A stretch of 64,000 nucleotides of DNA from Leucaena leucocephala (taxonomy: Eukaryota; Streptophyta; Magnoliopsida; Fabales; Fabaceae), in contig CM073537.1 in the NCBI GenBank assembly GCA_037074615.1, positions 12,543,989 through 12,607,988 on the forward strand, written 5' to 3'. The position numbers and the translations under genes were made by a program. Each line of letters begins with the position of its first letter. The stretch's first letter is position 1. The notes under the pieces are model-generated. The model ran no database searches, had not been told where the DNA came from, and saw nothing but the letters and a program-made list of their open reading frames with translations. Positions 33,113 through 45,727 of the stretch are shown piece after piece.

Positions 33113-35295
33113 AATTGAAAAATTCTAAATATTGATAACTTCATTGAGCCGCTTGTTTAGAAATTAAGAATCTTAAAATAGCACACTATATTCTACTCTT
33201 TAAACCTCAATGGCCCAATAAATCAACTATCAAACCATTATTTTAACTTCGATTATGCTATAATCACCTAATCATCCAACTACTCTTATGCCCTATAATC
33301 TTGAGTCCTAAAAATCACATTTAAGATTAACCAATATTTAGTTCTCCCATGGCTCAGCGTACTGTCCAAATAAAGGAAAGGAGAAAATTTATAACTTGAG
33401 CTCTACTATTCTAAAGCCTCATTTTGGAGTTTTTCAACACCTATTACAACAATTCAAACATTTAGGAATATAAATGAAAAAAAAATTGTTTTTTCAGCAA
33501 CCAAACACCCAAAACTCCATAACCCACTTTAGTGAATCACTTGCGTACATACTCGTAGTGTGACATTTATATATTTTATTAACTATTTAGTGTCTTTTAG
33601 CTTTAATCCTAATAAAGAACCATACTGCAAAATAATAAAGAAGTTACACGGTGATTTACAGCTTTGAATATGAGAACAATTATAGAGCTAGTGAACGACG
33701 ATGAGAACGATGATGGAGTTACCAAAAATAGTTTGAAAATGATGAAAAATGCCTTTCGTCCAAGTCTGTGGTGGTAGAGCAGAGAACGGGACCACAAGTG
33801 GCTGTGTGAAAAGTAAATCTGAAGCTCACCACCATTACATATACATGTAATGGTAATTGTTAATAAAACCTCGGTCAAAAGTCTGAATTTACCAGATGTG
33901 AAGATTTTATATCGCGTTTTATTAAAACTACTGTTACAAGTATTTGTAACAACAATTTTTAATAAAAACTACCAAAAAAAGTATTGATCCTGTTATTTGA
34001 AGATAACAAATAATCTTGAATCCAATAAATTTGAAACTAAGCTAGTATGCCAATTGTATTTAGTAATTTGTTGCCTTATTAATTTGTTGGATAAATTAGA
34101 TTTCTTAATTAATATTTTTTCTCAAAATATGTGCACTTTGAATTTTCTTTAAAGTACTCATTGCTAAATGCGCTTATTAAACAAGATAAAATTGATGCAG
34201 GTCCCATAAAGAAAAAAAGATCTCTACATATTTATTGAGTTTTGAGCAACCTATATGACATCATTTTCAACTATACGAAAATTTTGGGTGAGTTAAGTTA
34301 GGCTTATATCAAACTCGATACAATATAATAATAGGTTTATTCTTAAGAAAAATATGTACATAATTTACCAGAACAATAATAACTGACTTTAGAAAATATT
34401 CTAACTAGTTTGACTATTCCTTAGAAAATATTCTAACTAACTTTTTTTACATTTTGTAAGAAATCCCATCCTATCCGCCAGCACCAAAAAGTATTAAAAA
34501 AAGGAGATGAAAGAAAGGTGTGAAGCCTTTCAATAAGATGAAGCTGAGTCGTCTGAGTTTTGAGAGTCATCTGGGTCATCTAAAAGGTAGTAGAAGTGTC
34601 GCTGTTTATATTGGCAATGGAGATAAGAACATAGACTATCGAATCTTTATTGAAGATTCTTTACCTGAAGGGAGAGCTCTTCAACTGAGTTCTCAAAACT
34701 ATCCATTCATTTATCAATTCTTCCAGACGTTTGAGGAGGTCTAGAACGGTGAAGTGGGTATCGGGTTAGGGAGAAAATGCTTGTCCTCGAAATTATCATG
34801 AGATCTTTTCTGTGAACTATAAGGAGAAAAGCCTGAAGAGGATGACATGTAAAGAAAAATAAAAAAGACAGTAAGACAAAGATGATAGCAAGAGGAAACA
34901 AATTGAGGAAAAGAAAATGGAATAAAAAGTACAATGGAAGGGTATTTAAGATTGAGAAAAAGACAGTTCGTAAGAGGTATCTGTTGGCCTTCCTTCATGA
35001 TGACTAGAGACATTGAGAACCGAAGAGGCAAGAGATGTACACTTTCTTTCTGCAGATAGGGCATAAAGAGGCAAAGATGGGCAGGCAAAATGATTGACTT
35101 ATAACGGTGGTTTTTCTAAAAAACGCCGTTATAAGTTCTCAGTGTCACTTTTAATGATGGTGTTGTATGAAAAACCATCATAAAAGTTTTTAAAATACAG
35201 ATTTATTTATGAATATGTCACCACCTTTTTTTTACTACATTTTTACTTTTAACTGCTATGAAGTAGCATCATGATAAGTGTTTTTTCTAGTAGTG
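33113..35295. mobile_element. CACTA element fragment with intact right terminus
   Basis: The right end is CTAGTAGTG (35287-35295), giving CACTACTAGAAAAAA on the minus strand. Subterminal AACGGTGGTTTTT repeats lie at 35103-35280. 33620-35120 parallels 27560-28555 of the larger CACTA element and 33113-33160 parallels 13317 onward. It interrupts the copia RT remnant. The left terminus is missing, apparently deleted together with copia RNase H. Plus- and minus-strand frames here (for example 34520-34744) are CACTA-internal and not recognised. Confidence 0.6.
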
Positions 35296-35857
35296 AAATT
35301 TGTTCTCCGTTCCTTTTCAATGAAACTTAATAGCTTTTCCATATAGATTTCTTCATCCATATCACCATTAAGGAATGCAATTTTTACATCCATCTAATGT
35401 AATTCCAGATCTAAAATGTTTACTATTGCCAAAATAAGTCTTATAGAATTGAAAAGAACAACAGGTGAAAAGTATCTTCATAGTTTATACCTTCATGTTG
35501 TGTATCCCTTTACAACTAATTGAGCCTTATATTTGTCAAAATATCTATCCATTTTTCTCTTAATTTTGAGAACCCATTTGTTCCCAATGGCATTATGACC
35601 TTTTGTTAAATTAACCAACTCTCAAACTTAGTTCTTCATCATTAAATCCATTTCTTCTTCCCTTTCAGGAGTAACTAAGTGATTCGCCTTCTATTTGGAA
35701 ACATATCTTATAACACTTTTCCTCTTACTCCTTTTGATAAGAGCTATCCTTTTTCTTTTGTGTAGGTCGTTGTGTTGATCCTTCTTGGCTCCTACTCAGA
35801 TTGATATATCTAGACGATTCTAGTTTGTCAATTTCTTTTGTACTATCTTGCTCCAAT
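35296..35857 (-). pseudogene. Ty1/copia reverse transcriptase remnant
   Basis: Minus strand reads KIKRKMD and, further on, LELH-MDVKIAFLNGDMDEEI, the diagnostic N-terminal RT segment of plant copia elements. It contains stops and a frameshift. It is cut at 35295 by the CACTA end, so the catalytic YVDD part is missing, and continues past a solo LTR into the linker at 37411. Confidence 0.75.
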
Positions 35858-35862
35858 GTCTC

Positions 35863-37410
35863 TGATTAGCTCGAATTGATTGATAAGCTCGAATTGTCGT
35901 CGTCCGATCCATAAAAAATAATGATTGCACCTAATAACGTAGTATAAGGCACAACCTTATCGTTCTTCTCAAGGAGCCTTTTTATTGGAATCCTAGCAAA
36001 TTGGTGTCAAAGCTATTGAAAAACTGAGTAAAAATATGGGTTTTGGGTTTTATTAAATATTGATGCTATAAAATAAGGGTGCAGTAAAGTAAATATTTTT
36101 ATATTTTTAATTTAAGATGAAAATGAGTTGGATTGTGAAAGAAATATGTTAAGAAAGACTTTTGATGATGAAAACATAACTATCCTTGCTCGTAATTTGA
36201 TATGGGAGATTTGAAATCATTAGGTTTTAAATAAAACATCAATCAATCGATTGAGTCCAGTGCAATAATAGTTCTTAAACTCCTTTGATCAAAGCTAGCT
36301 TAAAAACTTCTTAATACACTGTTCAAAATCACTTAGTGTGTAATTAAATCAGACGATGATAATGCCCTCAAATGATCATCAATAAACAATAATAGACTTT
36401 AAACAATTGAATTAAACATCAACAATCATTGACAATATTCCAACTATCCATAAATCAAAATTGAGATGTTTATATTAAAATCAACAATCTCATCATCTAA
36501 TGTCAAATACAAATATCTAATATGAGAATAATCAATCGACATTTAATCCCTATTCATACAATGAAATCCCTAAAACTAGAAATGTCAAAACATGAAATAG
36601 GTGCAAATTAAGATAGAAAACTCCCTAGTACAATCCATGAGCTCAAGATATGTTGTCTATCACCAAGAGACTAAAGTTCTAGCCTCTCATAGCTCCTACT
36701 ATGCTGCCATCACTGCCCAGAAATGATGCCATGAAGAATGCAAAAAAAGGTGATGGAAAGGTCAAGAGAAAGATGGTAGAAGTGGATTAATCAGTGCAGA
36801 AATGTGAAAATTTGTGGAAAGATCAATAAAAATGGAAAGTGTGAATAGAAGTTGTAAAGAGAATGTTGAGAGAGAAAGAGCAGCTATTTCCTGGCCAAAT
36901 CTGGCAAAAACTCTCGCCCCTGTCTGGGGCTCTCCCTGGCCTTAATTGCAGAGTAACCTAAATAAAAATGCACATCTTTACTAATGGCTATTCTAATTGT
37001 GACGAGATCCTAATTTTGGTCACTAGCTAGAACATAGAGAACATCCCAAGAGAACATAGGTCCCGACTAGTGGACTCTTAGGTTGAGACTAAACATCACA
37101 GAAGATGGCTTTCACATTTCAGGTCATATTTGTCTAGTGATTCCTTCTCTGCTTCACATTAGGTCCTTGATTCTCCTCCAAAACACCTGCAATTCAAAAT
37201 CAAAGCTCACTATAAAAGCCCAACTAAATAAAGAACAACTAAATGCAGTTTGGAAGAGTTAATTTACCATTTAACCCTTTTATCAGCACATTGACCATGC
37301 ACAATCATGTATTACCAGTAAAGCACAATTACAGGCATAAAATGAATGGTAAACTTCCCATAAAACCCTTGAAAATGTCAAAGAAACCATATACAATTTG
37401 TATCCTATCA
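35863..37410 (-). mobile_element. Solo LTR related to the Athila-like LTRs, 1.55 kb
   Basis: Termini on the minus strand are TGATAGGATACAAATT and CGAGCTAATCA. A perfect 5-bp duplication GTCTC lies at 35858-35862 and 37411-37415. It shares long blocks with 24171-25710. GTCGCGAC-type sites are strongly decayed at 36996, 37019, 37060 and 37082 (spacing 23, 41, 22). Inserted in the copia element. Confidence 0.9.
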
Positions 37411-37633
37411 GTCTCATAAAGAGATATATTACGGTCCCCATCTCCTCTATTAGAAAATTGAATATCAATAAGCTTAGAATCTCTAGATTCTATTTCAATC
37501 ACTGTTTGATCTTCATTTTCTCCTATAAAAATATATCATTTTGATTACTCAAAGTACCTAATAAAGATATACTTCTTTCCTCTAGGAACCAACTTCCCAT
37601 GCTTGTTGAAGTCATCATGGATATGCATAACTA
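37411..37633 (-). pseudogene. Ty1/copia post-integrase linker remnant
   Basis: Minus strand reads VMHIHDDFNKHGKLVPRGKK, matching the conserved segment after copia integrase. It follows directly from RPWG at 46738 once the composite 37639-46732 and one copy of its ACCCC duplication are removed. Confidence 0.75.
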
Positions 37634-37638
37634 ACCCC

Positions 37639-38252
37639 TGTAACATCCCAATTTTTGGGTCTAGGAGAACTCGAAGGTAGTCTGATATGGGCAGGCTGTT
37701 AAATCCGTAGTCCTAGGGTAGTAATCTGATATGGGCAGATCACTTACTTATATTTTATAGGAATCCAAGGGATGAGTTAAGTCCTTCAGGATTTAAAGAT
37801 TTGTTAAGTCTTTGACCTACAAAATAGGGACAGTTCACCTAGGTTCAAAAAGAGGAATGTAAGGAATATCCTAAGTCTTAAGCCTAGGAATTCTGTAGGT
37901 AGCTAGATATGGGCTGGCTCTTGAGTAAGATAACCTGATATGGGCAGGTTGTCGAGCCTTTCAATTAACAATGAGTCCCGAAGAATTCAGGGGATGAGTT
38001 GTTGAAAGAGAATTTTGAGAACTTAAGATAAAGGATAAGAAGATAAGAAAAGATGTCAGAAAGAGAATACAGGGGCATAATCGTAATTATGGGAAAGATC
38101 GGTTTGGTAGCTGATGAGTACCATATTTTACCATAAAATAGAGAAAATAATGCTGATCATTTCACTAAACTGTGAAATATGCATATGAGGTCCCTATGAG
38201 TATGTAAGAATTAGAAAAGTGTACTCTAAGAGGTCTAAGGGAGGATGTTTTA
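37639..38252 (+). repeat. Left outer LTR of the composite (internally deleted)
   Basis: It starts TGTAACATCCCAATTTTTGG and ends GGATGTTTTA just before the PBS. It contains only about 0.6 kb of the 2.9-kb LTR: the promoter and polyadenylation part is missing, with the join near 38205. Confidence 0.8.
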
Positions 38253-38255
38253 TTT

Positions 38256-38267
38256 TGGTATCAGAGC
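38256..38267 (+). other. PBS, initiator tRNA-Met type
   Basis: TGGTATCAGAGC, the standard 12-mer complementary to the 3' end of plant initiator tRNA-Met, 3 nt after the LTR. Confidence 0.85.
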
Positions 38268-38441
38268 AAAAGGTTCTGGCATAGACCAAAAAGGGTTTTG
38301 GCTCAGAGCATAAGATTCTGGCATAGAACAGAAGGTTTTGGCTCAGTGATGCTCTGAAGTAGTTAGAAGTGATGTTTAAATGAGTTAAAGATGTGAATTA
38401 GAAAGGTTAGTTCCCCTAGAGTACGAGATATTGACACTCAG

Positions 38442-38523
38442 GTCGCGATAGTATAAGAGTTAGGTCGCGACTAAAGGACACAGAGATGTCAGGTCGTGAC
38501 GAGTATATGGAGATGGTTGCAAC
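38442..38523. repeat. GTCGCGAC sites in the gypsy leader (plus arm)
   Basis: Sites start at 38442 (GTCGCGAT), 38464 (GTCGCGAC), 38493 (GTCGTGAC) and 38516 (GTTGCAAC), spaced 22, 29, 23. They lie between the PBS and the gag ATG. Confidence 0.8.
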
Positions 38524-38687
38524 TAAAAGTCACAGAGCATGAGGTTCTGGCACAGGATAGAACGCTCTGTTCGTGAGTCAGAATATATAGAGGTTTAGAA
38601 AAGCCCAGTGGAGGTAAAGCTCCTAGATGAGTAAGTAGTATGATGTCAATGTGTTCACTCTTCTTTTCTTGAGTGACAAAGAACAAG

Positions 38688-38862
38688 ATGGTGAACACAA
38701 GACGAGGACGTAGAACTCGAGTGGAGGAGCCACATATAGAGGAAACTGGCAACTCCAGTGAGGTAGATCCTATACGAGTCATCCTTGCTAGGCTAGATCA
38801 GCAGTAAGGGATGATGGAAGTGATGAGGGTGGAACAAGTTCGCCGAGATCAGGAAAGAGAAA
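38688..38862 (+). pseudogene. gag: gag N-terminal fragment, plus arm
   Basis: The ATG at 38688 opens MVNTRRGRRTRVEEPHIEE, nearly identical to the minus-arm gag at 45727. A stop (QQ then TAA) interrupts it, and the fragment ends where LTR sequence begins at about 38863. Confidence 0.75.
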
Positions 38863-40128
38863 TGTGACCAAGGGTAAAATGGTCGATTTGAAAAAAATGT
38901 GCGCGTAAGCGTACTTTCAGGCCAAAATAGCCCGGTTCGGATTTAATATCTAAAAATACTAGGTGATAGAGAAAAGAATTATGGGTTGAATGACGCGACA
39001 CAGAATTTTGATTTGAGGTCCCGATTTTTCTGTAAAAATTCCTAAAGATGGGAATTTACAGTTATAATCGGTAAAGGAAAAGCAGTCCAAATAGAGATGA
39101 TCGGACTATGGCCAGAAGCCATATAGTATTTCTAAGGCCCAGATATAAGTTAGACTAAGTCATGGTAGGCTCAGGCCCAAGATATCAGTTCATCGGATAA
39201 AAAGGGCCAGTGTCCAGAAATGTGCCGAAAATGTGCAAAATGATGAAAATGCCCTTATGTTATAAAATAGGGAAAGAATGAGTAAAGAGTATTTTAGTCA
39301 TTTGGCTAAGGTTAGACAGTCAAGAAAGGTTATCTGGATAGTTGACCAAGGTCAGAGAATACCTGGTAAAATGTGAAAAGACAATAATGCCCCTAGACTC
39401 ATTAAAGTAAATAAAGATGAACCAAGGGCATTTTGGTAATTTGCCATCAGAGTACTTGAGCTTGATCGTGGACCCAAGATAACATTTCCAGAGTGCAAAA
39501 ACTTGGCCTAATGGTTATGTGAGTTAAAGTGGTATTAAAATAATATTTTAGTGTTGTTTCCATAAAGTAAAGTTACTTGGTTGACATGATAACCGGGGAT
39601 TGATCAGATAAAGCTTTAGACTTATCTGGAAGTCATGGGATGCGTGAAAGGTGCCAGCAAGATGCCACATGGCGCCAACCTAGAGGGAGAAGAAAAGCTG
39701 AGGACACGTGGCACGATCTTAACCGTGTATTTCGGTGCAAGGCTCGGGAACACTGAGTCAGCAGGTAATTATCAAAGGCCATGAGTCATCATGATGAGTC
39801 ATCAAGATACATCACCATGATGATGCAATAAATTGGATTAAAGAAAATAGGAAATTCTAGGAAAATCGGTGGCCACAAGATCAAAGTTCTTAAAAATTAC
39901 ATAAATGCCATCCATGAAAACTATAAATACCCCTCCCCTTTGCCATTGTCTTCACGTCCAAGAGCCCATGAAGAGAGAGAAGTAAGTTCTAGAGAGAGAA
40001 AGAGGAAGAAAAGAAAGAAGGAAGGAAGTTCTGGCAGAGCTGGAAGCAGTAAAGAGATATTAGAGTTATGCTAAGCTAGCCAGGTATTAACTAATCCTAA
40101 CTTTTATGTAATGCCTTTGTGATGTGAT

Positions 40129-42039
40129 TGAAGGGAATTGGAAGACACGCAGCGGAAATTAACTTTAAAAATTTTTCCATTCCCAGCCAGGATCTACCGA
40201 ATGTGTTTAAGTAAAGGAGAAAGAAGTGTTACCTTCGGTTTCATGCTTTGGTCGCGACCTCAGTGTCCTCTAGTCGCGACTCCTTGCCTCTGGAACTTTC
40301 AGTCGCGACCTCCTCAGCTTCTAGTCGCGACCTGTCGCCTCTGGAGTTTATAGTCGCGACCTACTCTACTTCTCGTCGCGACCAGACGTCTCTGGAGGTT
40401 TTTGTCGCGACCTCTTCAGCTTCACGTCGCGACCTGTCTCCTCTTTTTGGATTTCTGACGTTCAGATGCCCGTATGGTCACGACCTAAGTATGTTCTGGT
40501 CGCGACCTTGCTTCGTGTCTGGTCATATCGTAGAAGTCGACAGCTCAGATCGGCTTTCTCTACCGGTATCCACACGAACAGCGTTCTAATCGCGAACGAC
40601 GTGCTAGCGCCTCTTGTCCCTCTAGGGCTTTCTACAGATTCCGTCCTCACCGTCTCTATCTCGGCAGTTTCTTATGCGCAAACCTTTTGCACTCTCCCTG
40701 CCCCCTCTTCTCACGTCTGAATGTGTGTGTAGAGATGTATATTGTGTGTAGAACCCTAGCTCCTAATGTCAAATATATAGGAAGCTATCGGGCTTCTAAT
40801 AGGGCCGGGCTTCAGAATTAATCTTATATTAATTCTGAATTAATACAATATCATATATTGCATAATTTAATAAGAAACTAATTAAATAAATATGGTTTAT
40901 ATTAAATCCGTCCCACAGATTTAATTCACCTATTTATTTAATTTAAAATAAAGATAAGACGGAATTATATTTGATTTATTCTTATAAATCAAATTTGAGA
41001 TATCTTATCAATTTGAATTTCAAATTCAAATAGATCATATCCATTTAAATTCAAATTCAAAAATGATAGAGATTTAATTTATCCTTATAAATTAAATCTT
41101 ACAAATATCTCTTATATTATATATGTAATATATATATAAACTAATTTATATATATATAAAATATATATCCACCCTAGATTATTCATTGAATCTAGACATC
41201 TCTTAGATTCAATGAATCTGGACATCATAGCTCGCATTGGGCTGTTTTGTGTGCGACCCTGTAGGCCCATATGAAGTTGGCAGTGGCCCAGTTACTATAC
41301 TGACCCACAAGTCGTAAGCGGTCTCTAGCAAGGCATTACGACTACCCAAAACATATGAGGATCGATAAACGATGTAACCTTTCATACAACCATATCACGT
41401 CCCTTTTGTCACATGATATTTCGGTCAAGGATGAGGCATGGAGAACGTCATCCTCCTATTCCTGACCATTACTTTCTCGATCCCTGAGTAGTCTAAATAT
41501 AGAAATGGAACTACCCTTCCATTCCAGTATGGCCATACATTTCTCAGACTCACTCATCGAGGGGCCCAGTAATATCTCTCTACGAATGTGAGGGACAAAT
41601 TCCATCTTGACCATTCACATTCCTCCGCATGAAAAACCACTAAGCCCGAGCATAGCCTTTATGATCACTCGGTCAAAAGTGACTTTTGACCAGGTCAAAG
41701 CTGAGCGTTTGTCATGTAGGAATCCATGATGATCTCAGGTCAAAGGGCATAGTGACATGGCTTGTATATGAGAGAAACTTATGACTTAACCCATGCAGCT
41801 CTCTCATAGCGGGTCGGTCCAACACCCTGTACTCTTACATGTGCTTATGACTTTGATTTATATCTCTATATATCTTCAAAGTCATACTGGTCTTATTTCA
41901 TCTCTGTTCCCGCATAGATGACTGACCAGGGACATTTAGGATAAAATCACTAGTTATCCAAGGATCGTCATCATAGTAAACATGCAAATAATATGATAAC
42001 ATGATACAATGATTGGCCCCTAGGGCACAATTTCCAACA
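40129..42039 (-). mobile_element. Copia-type solo LTR, 1.9 kb, carrying a GTCGCGAC tandem array
   Basis: Termini on the minus strand are TGTTGGAAATTGTGCCC and CCAATTCCCTTCA. A perfect 5-bp duplication GTGAT lies at 40124-40128 and 42040-42044. The TGTTGGAAATTGTGCC start is typical of plant copia LTRs; no internal region is present, so family placement is inferred. A TATA-like TATATATTTG lies near 40770 (minus). The GTCGCGAC array at 40251-40506 would be downstream of it, in the R/U5 part. Confidence 0.85.
40251..40506. repeat. 51-bp tandem array of paired GTCGCGAC palindromes
   Basis: Exact GTCGCGAC starts at 40251, 40273, 40302, 40324, 40353, 40375, 40404, 40426 and 40499; GTCACGAC at 40477. 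Spacings are 22, 29, 22, 29, 22, 29, 22, 51, 22: a strict 51-bp period made of 22 plus 29, with one site lost at the expected 40455. The plus strand stays open across the first four units and spells a 17-residue repeat (VATSSASSRDLSPLEF type), which may be incidental since 51 is a multiple of three. Confidence 0.93.
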
Positions 42040-43489
42040 GTGATGTGCTATTGTTTGGTTGGATTGTTGTCTTATATGTTATGTCTGAAGCTCTACTACA
42101 TAATGCTATGATCATATGTTATTATTGAGTATGGAAGCAAGCTGCATACTTATCTGTACACAATCACAAGCAAGCACTATCACACTGCATTACATATATT
42201 GTTATGGTTATTACTACTGAGATTCCCCCGAATCTCATTCCCTATGTATAACCCATTACAGGGAAGTTATGTCAAAGTGAATTTTAAAAATGCTAAGAGA
42301 CGCCGTTATGATGCCAAAATTATGGCAAAATATCAGTTATGAAGGAAGGATGATATGTACTGTGTACGTAGGTTCTGTCTAAGGAGTATGAAAGTGAGTG
42401 AACCTAGCCGGTTCATCTAGTCTTTCCTGGGTACTTACGTAAAATGGTAGTTCTCACGAGAATTACAGAATCAGTACAAGATCAGTTATTTATAAAGATG
42501 AAGCCTAGTAGTTATGTTGCCGGATTCAGGAAGGAAAAGATGTAATAGAGATATGAGGATTTTGTGCATGCCCTGTTGTATAACAATTTATTATTTAATA
42601 ATAAATATTGTTTGGCATATTCAATTTGTGTATGAGAAATTATGAGAGAGAAATTCGCAGGTCCTAAGACAGCGGTGTTCCGACCTCAGTTTGACCTAGT
42701 AAATGAAGGAATTTGGCCACGAAATTTGGTGAGCCAGTAGCACATATATGGGGAATTATGTGGATAGGTAATAAGCCTCATTTGGATTTGTAAAATGAGA
42801 TAAATCATTTCTCAAGGTAAAGATTCAGAATAAGAAACTTAAGAGAAAAATTTTAAATTTATGGGCTTAAGTTAAGATATAATCCAGCCATTATCGCTTC
42901 CGCAATTTAATATCTGGAAGCCATGAGGTGGAGTGAAAGGTGTCCTCATGGGACCCATCAAGACGCCACATGGCGCCAACCTAGAGGGAGAAGGAAAAGC
43001 TGAGGACACGTGGCACGATCTCAGCCGTGTATTCCGGTGCAAGACTCTGGAATTCTCTGAAAACACTGAGTCAGCATGTTGAGTCAGCAGGTAATTATGA
43101 AAGGCCATGAGTAATCATGATGAGTCATCAAGATGACATCACCATGATGATGCAATAAGTTGGATTAACAAAAATAGGAAATTCCTGGAAAATCGTGGCC
43201 ACAAGATCAAAGTTCTTGAGAATTACATAAATTCCATCCATGAAAACTATAAATACCCACTCCCCCTTGCCTTTCCATTCACGGCCAAGAGCCAATTTAG
43301 AGAGAGAAGTGGATTCTAGAGAGAGAAAGTGAGAGGAAGAAAGAAAGAAGGAAGTTCTGGTGGAGCCGGAAGCAGTATAGAGATATTAGAGTTCTGCTAA
43401 GCTAGCCAGGTAGTAACTAATCATAGCTTTTATGTAATGGCTTTGTGATGTGATGTGCTATTGTTTGGTTGGATTGTTGTCTTGAGAGC

Positions 43490-44075
43490 AAACACCCTTC
43501 CTATTTCTTACATACTCATAGAGATCTCATATGCATATTTCACAGTTCAGTGAAATGATCAGCATAATTTTCTCTATTTTATGGTAAAATATGGTACTCA
43601 TCGGCTACCAGCCCGATCTTTCCCTTAATTATGATTATGCCCCTGTATTCTCTTTCTGACATCTTTACTTATCTTCTTATCCTTTATCTTAAGTTCTTGA
43701 AATTCTCTTTCAAAACTCATCCCCTGAACTCTTCGGGAGTCATTGTTAATTGAAAGGCTCGACAACCTGCCCATATCAGGTTATCTTACTCAGGAGCCAG
43801 CCCATATCTAGCTACCTGCATAATTCCTAGGCTTAAGACTTAGGATATTCCTTACATTCCTCTTTTTGAACCTAGGTAAACTGTCCCTATTTTGTAGGTC
43901 AAAGACTTAACTCATCTTTAAATCCTGAGAGACTTAGCTCATCCTTCGGATTCCTACAAAATATAGGTAAGTGATCTGCCCATATCAGATTACTATCTTG
44001 GGACTACGGGTTTAATAGCCTTCCCATATCAGACTACCTCCTAGTTCTCCTAGACCCAAAAATTGGGATGTTACA
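43490..44075 (-). repeat. 3' LTR start of the minus-strand gypsy element (truncated)
   Basis: Minus strand starts TGTAACATCCCAATTTTTGG at 44075 directly after a PPT. It matches the first 0.58 kb of the other LTRs and breaks off at about 43490, where it meets plus-strand LTR sequence head-on. Confidence 0.75.
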
Positions 44076-44095
44076 ATTCTCCTCCCCTTTTAAAA
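44076..44095 (-). other. Polypurine tract of the minus-strand gypsy element
   Basis: Minus strand AAAAGGGGAGGAGAAT immediately precedes the 3' LTR. It is a strong PPT and fixes the orientation. Confidence 0.85.
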
Positions 44096-44559
44096 ATTTT
44101 GTCTTCAAAATTTTAAGGGGTACCTCATCTTTCCTGAAGAGAATATATGGTTTTTATAACGCAGTCATATACAGCAAGTAAGATCATCCCTCTCTTTCTT
44201 ATCCTCATTCCAGTGATGGTCTAGAGGAGCAACAGCTTGGTCCTTGACCTTCCACATGGTACTTAGCAACTTACATCTCTCATGCTAGTTACTTACAGCT
44301 ACGTACCCATGTTCTAACCCCTCTTATAGGACCCTTATCACTGAATTAAGACAGATTTCTTATCTTACTAATTGCTTCTCATGACCCGTTATAATAACCA
44401 CTTTCTCTAGATCAGAAATGAACTCTTCATTAATCTCATCATTTACATCACATCTATCTCTAGGCATCCAGTTTCTTACAGCTTAGTCGCCCTTACAGCT
44501 ATGGTTCTTCTTAACTGTTCTTAGGGTCGACTCTAGGGGATTTAGAGACTCTATTTATG

Positions 44560-45727
44560 GTAAGAGCAAACACCCTTCTTGTTGTCTTTGGCCTAGGGAT
44601 GTCAGCATTCTTAGGGCAAACTCTTGCAAAGTGACCTTTCTCGCCACAAATAAAACAACCACTTTACCTTGCTCAACACTCCCTTGTGCCATGCTCTTTC
44701 CACATCTTTGCCCTCCAACCTAACCGTCACCTTGATCAGTCCCCTACCTAAACTGTTGCCTTTTTCTCTTGTTATTGTTATTGGCTTCACAACTTGAGCT
44801 ACCTCCCAGAGTGCTCTTAGCCAATGCTCTTACCTCTGACTTAGCCACTTCCTTGCTCCTTATGCTATTCCCAGCTGCGGCATGATTGTTCATACTTCTT
44901 TCTGTCAATCTGTAGACTTCTACCTCTCTATTAAACTGCGTAGGTTATTGAGGAATTATTCTTTCCTTTAGGGCACTGCTCAGGCCTTCCACTAATCTCT
45001 TTGTCGACCATTCTTCGTCCTCTATTCTTCTGAGGTACGTAGAATAGCTCAACAATCGGAGATACTTAGCCAAGTACTCATCAAATGGCTCTTTCTCTCC
45101 CTGCTTTAAAGTAAGGAACTCAACTTCCTTCGCGTCCCTCACTGACTGGGGAAAATATTTTTCCCTAAACTGACCCAGAAACACTTCCTATGTAACTGGG
45201 ATTCCTTTTACCTGAAGAATAAGCTCGGTGTTCCTCCACCATCTTCGAGCATCCTTCTTTAGCTTGAAGATGGCCATCCGAGCTTTTCTTCCTAATGGGC
45301 AGTCTAGTACCTCAAAAATCCTTTCTAGCTAATCTATCCAATCTTTGGCTACTTGGACGTCAAACGTCCCCTCAAATGTTGGAGGATTATACTTCTGAAA
45401 CCGCTACATCCACTGCTGAATACTATTAGGATCTACCACTGGATCCTTTATTCTCGACTGCTTATTATTTGGAGGAACTCCTGATATCCCTTTTGCTGGT
45501 CTATCAGGAGTCCGTAATTGATTAATTATAGCTGTAAGAGTAGCTATAGTTTCATCTCTTTCCTGATCTCGATAGACTTGTTCCACCCTCATCACTTCCA
45601 TCATCCTTTGCTGCTGATCTAGCCTAGCAAGGATGACTCGCATAGGATATACCTCATTGGAGTTACCAGCTTCCTCTATGTGTGGTTCCTCTACTCGAGT
45701 TCTACGTCCCCATCTTGTGTTCACCAT
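44560..45727 (-). pseudogene. gag: Gypsy gag pseudogene with zinc knuckle
   Basis: The ATG at 45727 opens MVNTRWGRRTRVEEPHIEE. A coiled region follows (ILARLDQQQRMMEVMRVEQV), then the retrotransposon gag core FLGQFREKYFPQSVRDAKEV and GEKEPFDEYLAKYLRLLSYS, and finally a canonical CX2CX4HX4C knuckle, CFICGEKGHFARVC, at about 44615-44660. Stops interrupt it after QQWM and before EVFLGQ; both fit single C-to-T or G-to-A changes (CAG to TAG, TGG to TAG). No protease, RT or integrase lies between gag and the PPT, so the parent copy was gag-only. Confidence 0.82.

Larger units (their letters stand above)
38863..43480 (+). repeat. Rearranged plus-strand gypsy LTR pieces (two promoter copies)
   Basis: 38863-42905 aligns with a 2.9-kb LTR from U3 to near its end, interrupted by the solo LTR 40129-42039. 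At 42906 the sequence jumps back to U3 and runs to about 43480. Two CTATAAATA boxes therefore occur, at 39921-39929 and 43247-43255. Each is followed by a GAGAGA-rich leader. No gene. Confidence 0.6.

Noticed and set aside
40251..40506. CRISPR array
   Set aside because: Regular spacing but very short palindromic core, repeated rather than unique spacers, and a plant repeat context with no cas genes.
40251..40506. CGCG-box (CAMTA) binding-site cluster
   Set aside because: The CAMTA consensus needs A/C/G before and C/G/T after CGCG. Here the flanks are T and A (TCGCGA), so the known consensus is not met.
40248..40589. 113-codon ORF with 17-residue repeats
   Set aside because: The open frame follows from a tandem repeat whose 51-bp unit is a multiple of three. 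It starts and ends without relation to a gene and lies antisense within a solo LTR.
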